From an uncultured Intrasporangium sp. (GTDB lineage: Bacteria > Actinomycetota > Actinomycetes > Actinomycetales > Dermatophilaceae): a stretch of DNA of 6,053 bases. Positions 5,816 to 6,053 of this stretch are shown piece by piece (the stretch's first letter is position 1; each line of letters starts with the position of its first letter). The translations under genes and the position numbers were made by a program. The stretch spans positions 1 through 6,053 of the forward strand of contig CALMNV010000150.1 in the NCBI GenBank assembly GCA_937873285.1. Reading direction: 5' to 3'. The notes beneath the pieces are model-generated. The model saw only the letters and a list, made by a program, of their open reading frames with translations. It was not told the origin of the DNA and ran no database searches.

Positions 5816-6053
5816 CGGCGGACCGCAGGCGTGGGCCCGAGGAGGTGCTCCTCGGCTTCGCCCGCGCGGTGCGCGCGGCGGGCGGCGCGGTGACCGCGGA
5901 CCGCGAGCGCACCTTCCTCGTGGCCGTGGCGGCCGTGGGTCTGGAGCGCCGGAGCCACGTCTACTGGGCCGGCCGGGCGACCCTGACCTCGTCGCCTGCC
6001 GACGTCGAGCGCTACGACGCCGTCTTCGAGGCGTGGTTCTCCGCGAGACCGAC
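5812..6053 (+). CDS. coxE: CoxE-type VWA-domain protein, N-terminal part (3' truncated)
   Basis: An open frame of 80 codons that runs off the window, starting at an ATG overlapping the ATPase stop (ATGA). The visible part contains FARAVRAAGG (16-25), then SHVYWAGRATLTS (about 48-60) and ADVERYDAVFEAWF, the pattern of the N-terminal helical region of CoxE-like proteins: a short helical start, a conserved YWA-x-RATL segment and a helix rich in aromatic residues. In that family a von Willebrand A domain with a metal-binding site follows, which is outside this window and not observed. MoxR ATPase plus VWA protein is the standard pair; here it would act on a molybdenum hydroxylase encoded nearby. 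Identity rests on the short N-terminal pattern and on position after the CoxD-type gene. Confidence 0.8.
   Translation, partial: MTADRRRGPEEVLLGFARAVRAAGGAVTADRERTFLVAVAAVGLERRSHVYWAGRATLTSSPADVERYDAVFEAWFSARP

Overview
The window is G+C-rich DNA (I estimate a little over 70 %) with third codon positions almost always G or C, several GTG or ATG starts that overlap the previous stop, and no intergenic gap over 33 bases. This fits an actinobacterium, possibly a Micrococcales/Intrasporangiaceae-like lineage; the placement is an inference from composition and gene types only. All credible genes lie on the + strand and read as one polycistronic unit cut at both ends. No promoter, intrinsic terminator, RNA gene, CRISPR array, transposase or membrane protein is visible.

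Region A (1-4174) holds five genes: the C-terminal half of an ATP-grasp carboxylate-amine ligase, a peptidase E/cyanophycinase-like (S51 fold) protein, an enterochelin-esterase-like hydrolase with an N-terminal Ig-like domain, a second and smaller esterase, and a stand-alone class I glutamine amidotransferase. Each complete one keeps a recognisable nucleophile motif. Together they look like a cytosolic pathway that joins a carboxylate to an amine with ATP, then trims or releases peptide- or ester-linked products. The substrate cannot be read from the sequence, and I do not recognise the set as a named pathway. It is the best candidate here for an undescribed system.

Region B (4230-6053) holds a MocA-like molybdopterin cytidylyltransferase, a MoxR/CoxD-type AAA+ ATPase and the start of a CoxE-type (VWA family) protein. 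This is the accessory set that matures molybdenum hydroxylases such as aerobic CO dehydrogenase and xanthine dehydrogenase relatives. The catalytic subunits are not in the window.

The junction (4171-4255) is unusual. A 20-codon open frame starts in an ATGA overlap with the amidotransferase stop and ends in a GTGA overlap with the MocA start, and a 7-bp all-G/C hairpin follows. Translation of the Mo-cofactor genes may be coupled to the upstream cluster through it. Separately, the heptamer GTATGCC (or its complement) occurs five times in this A/T-poor sequence, in several reading frames, which suggests a DNA-level signal.
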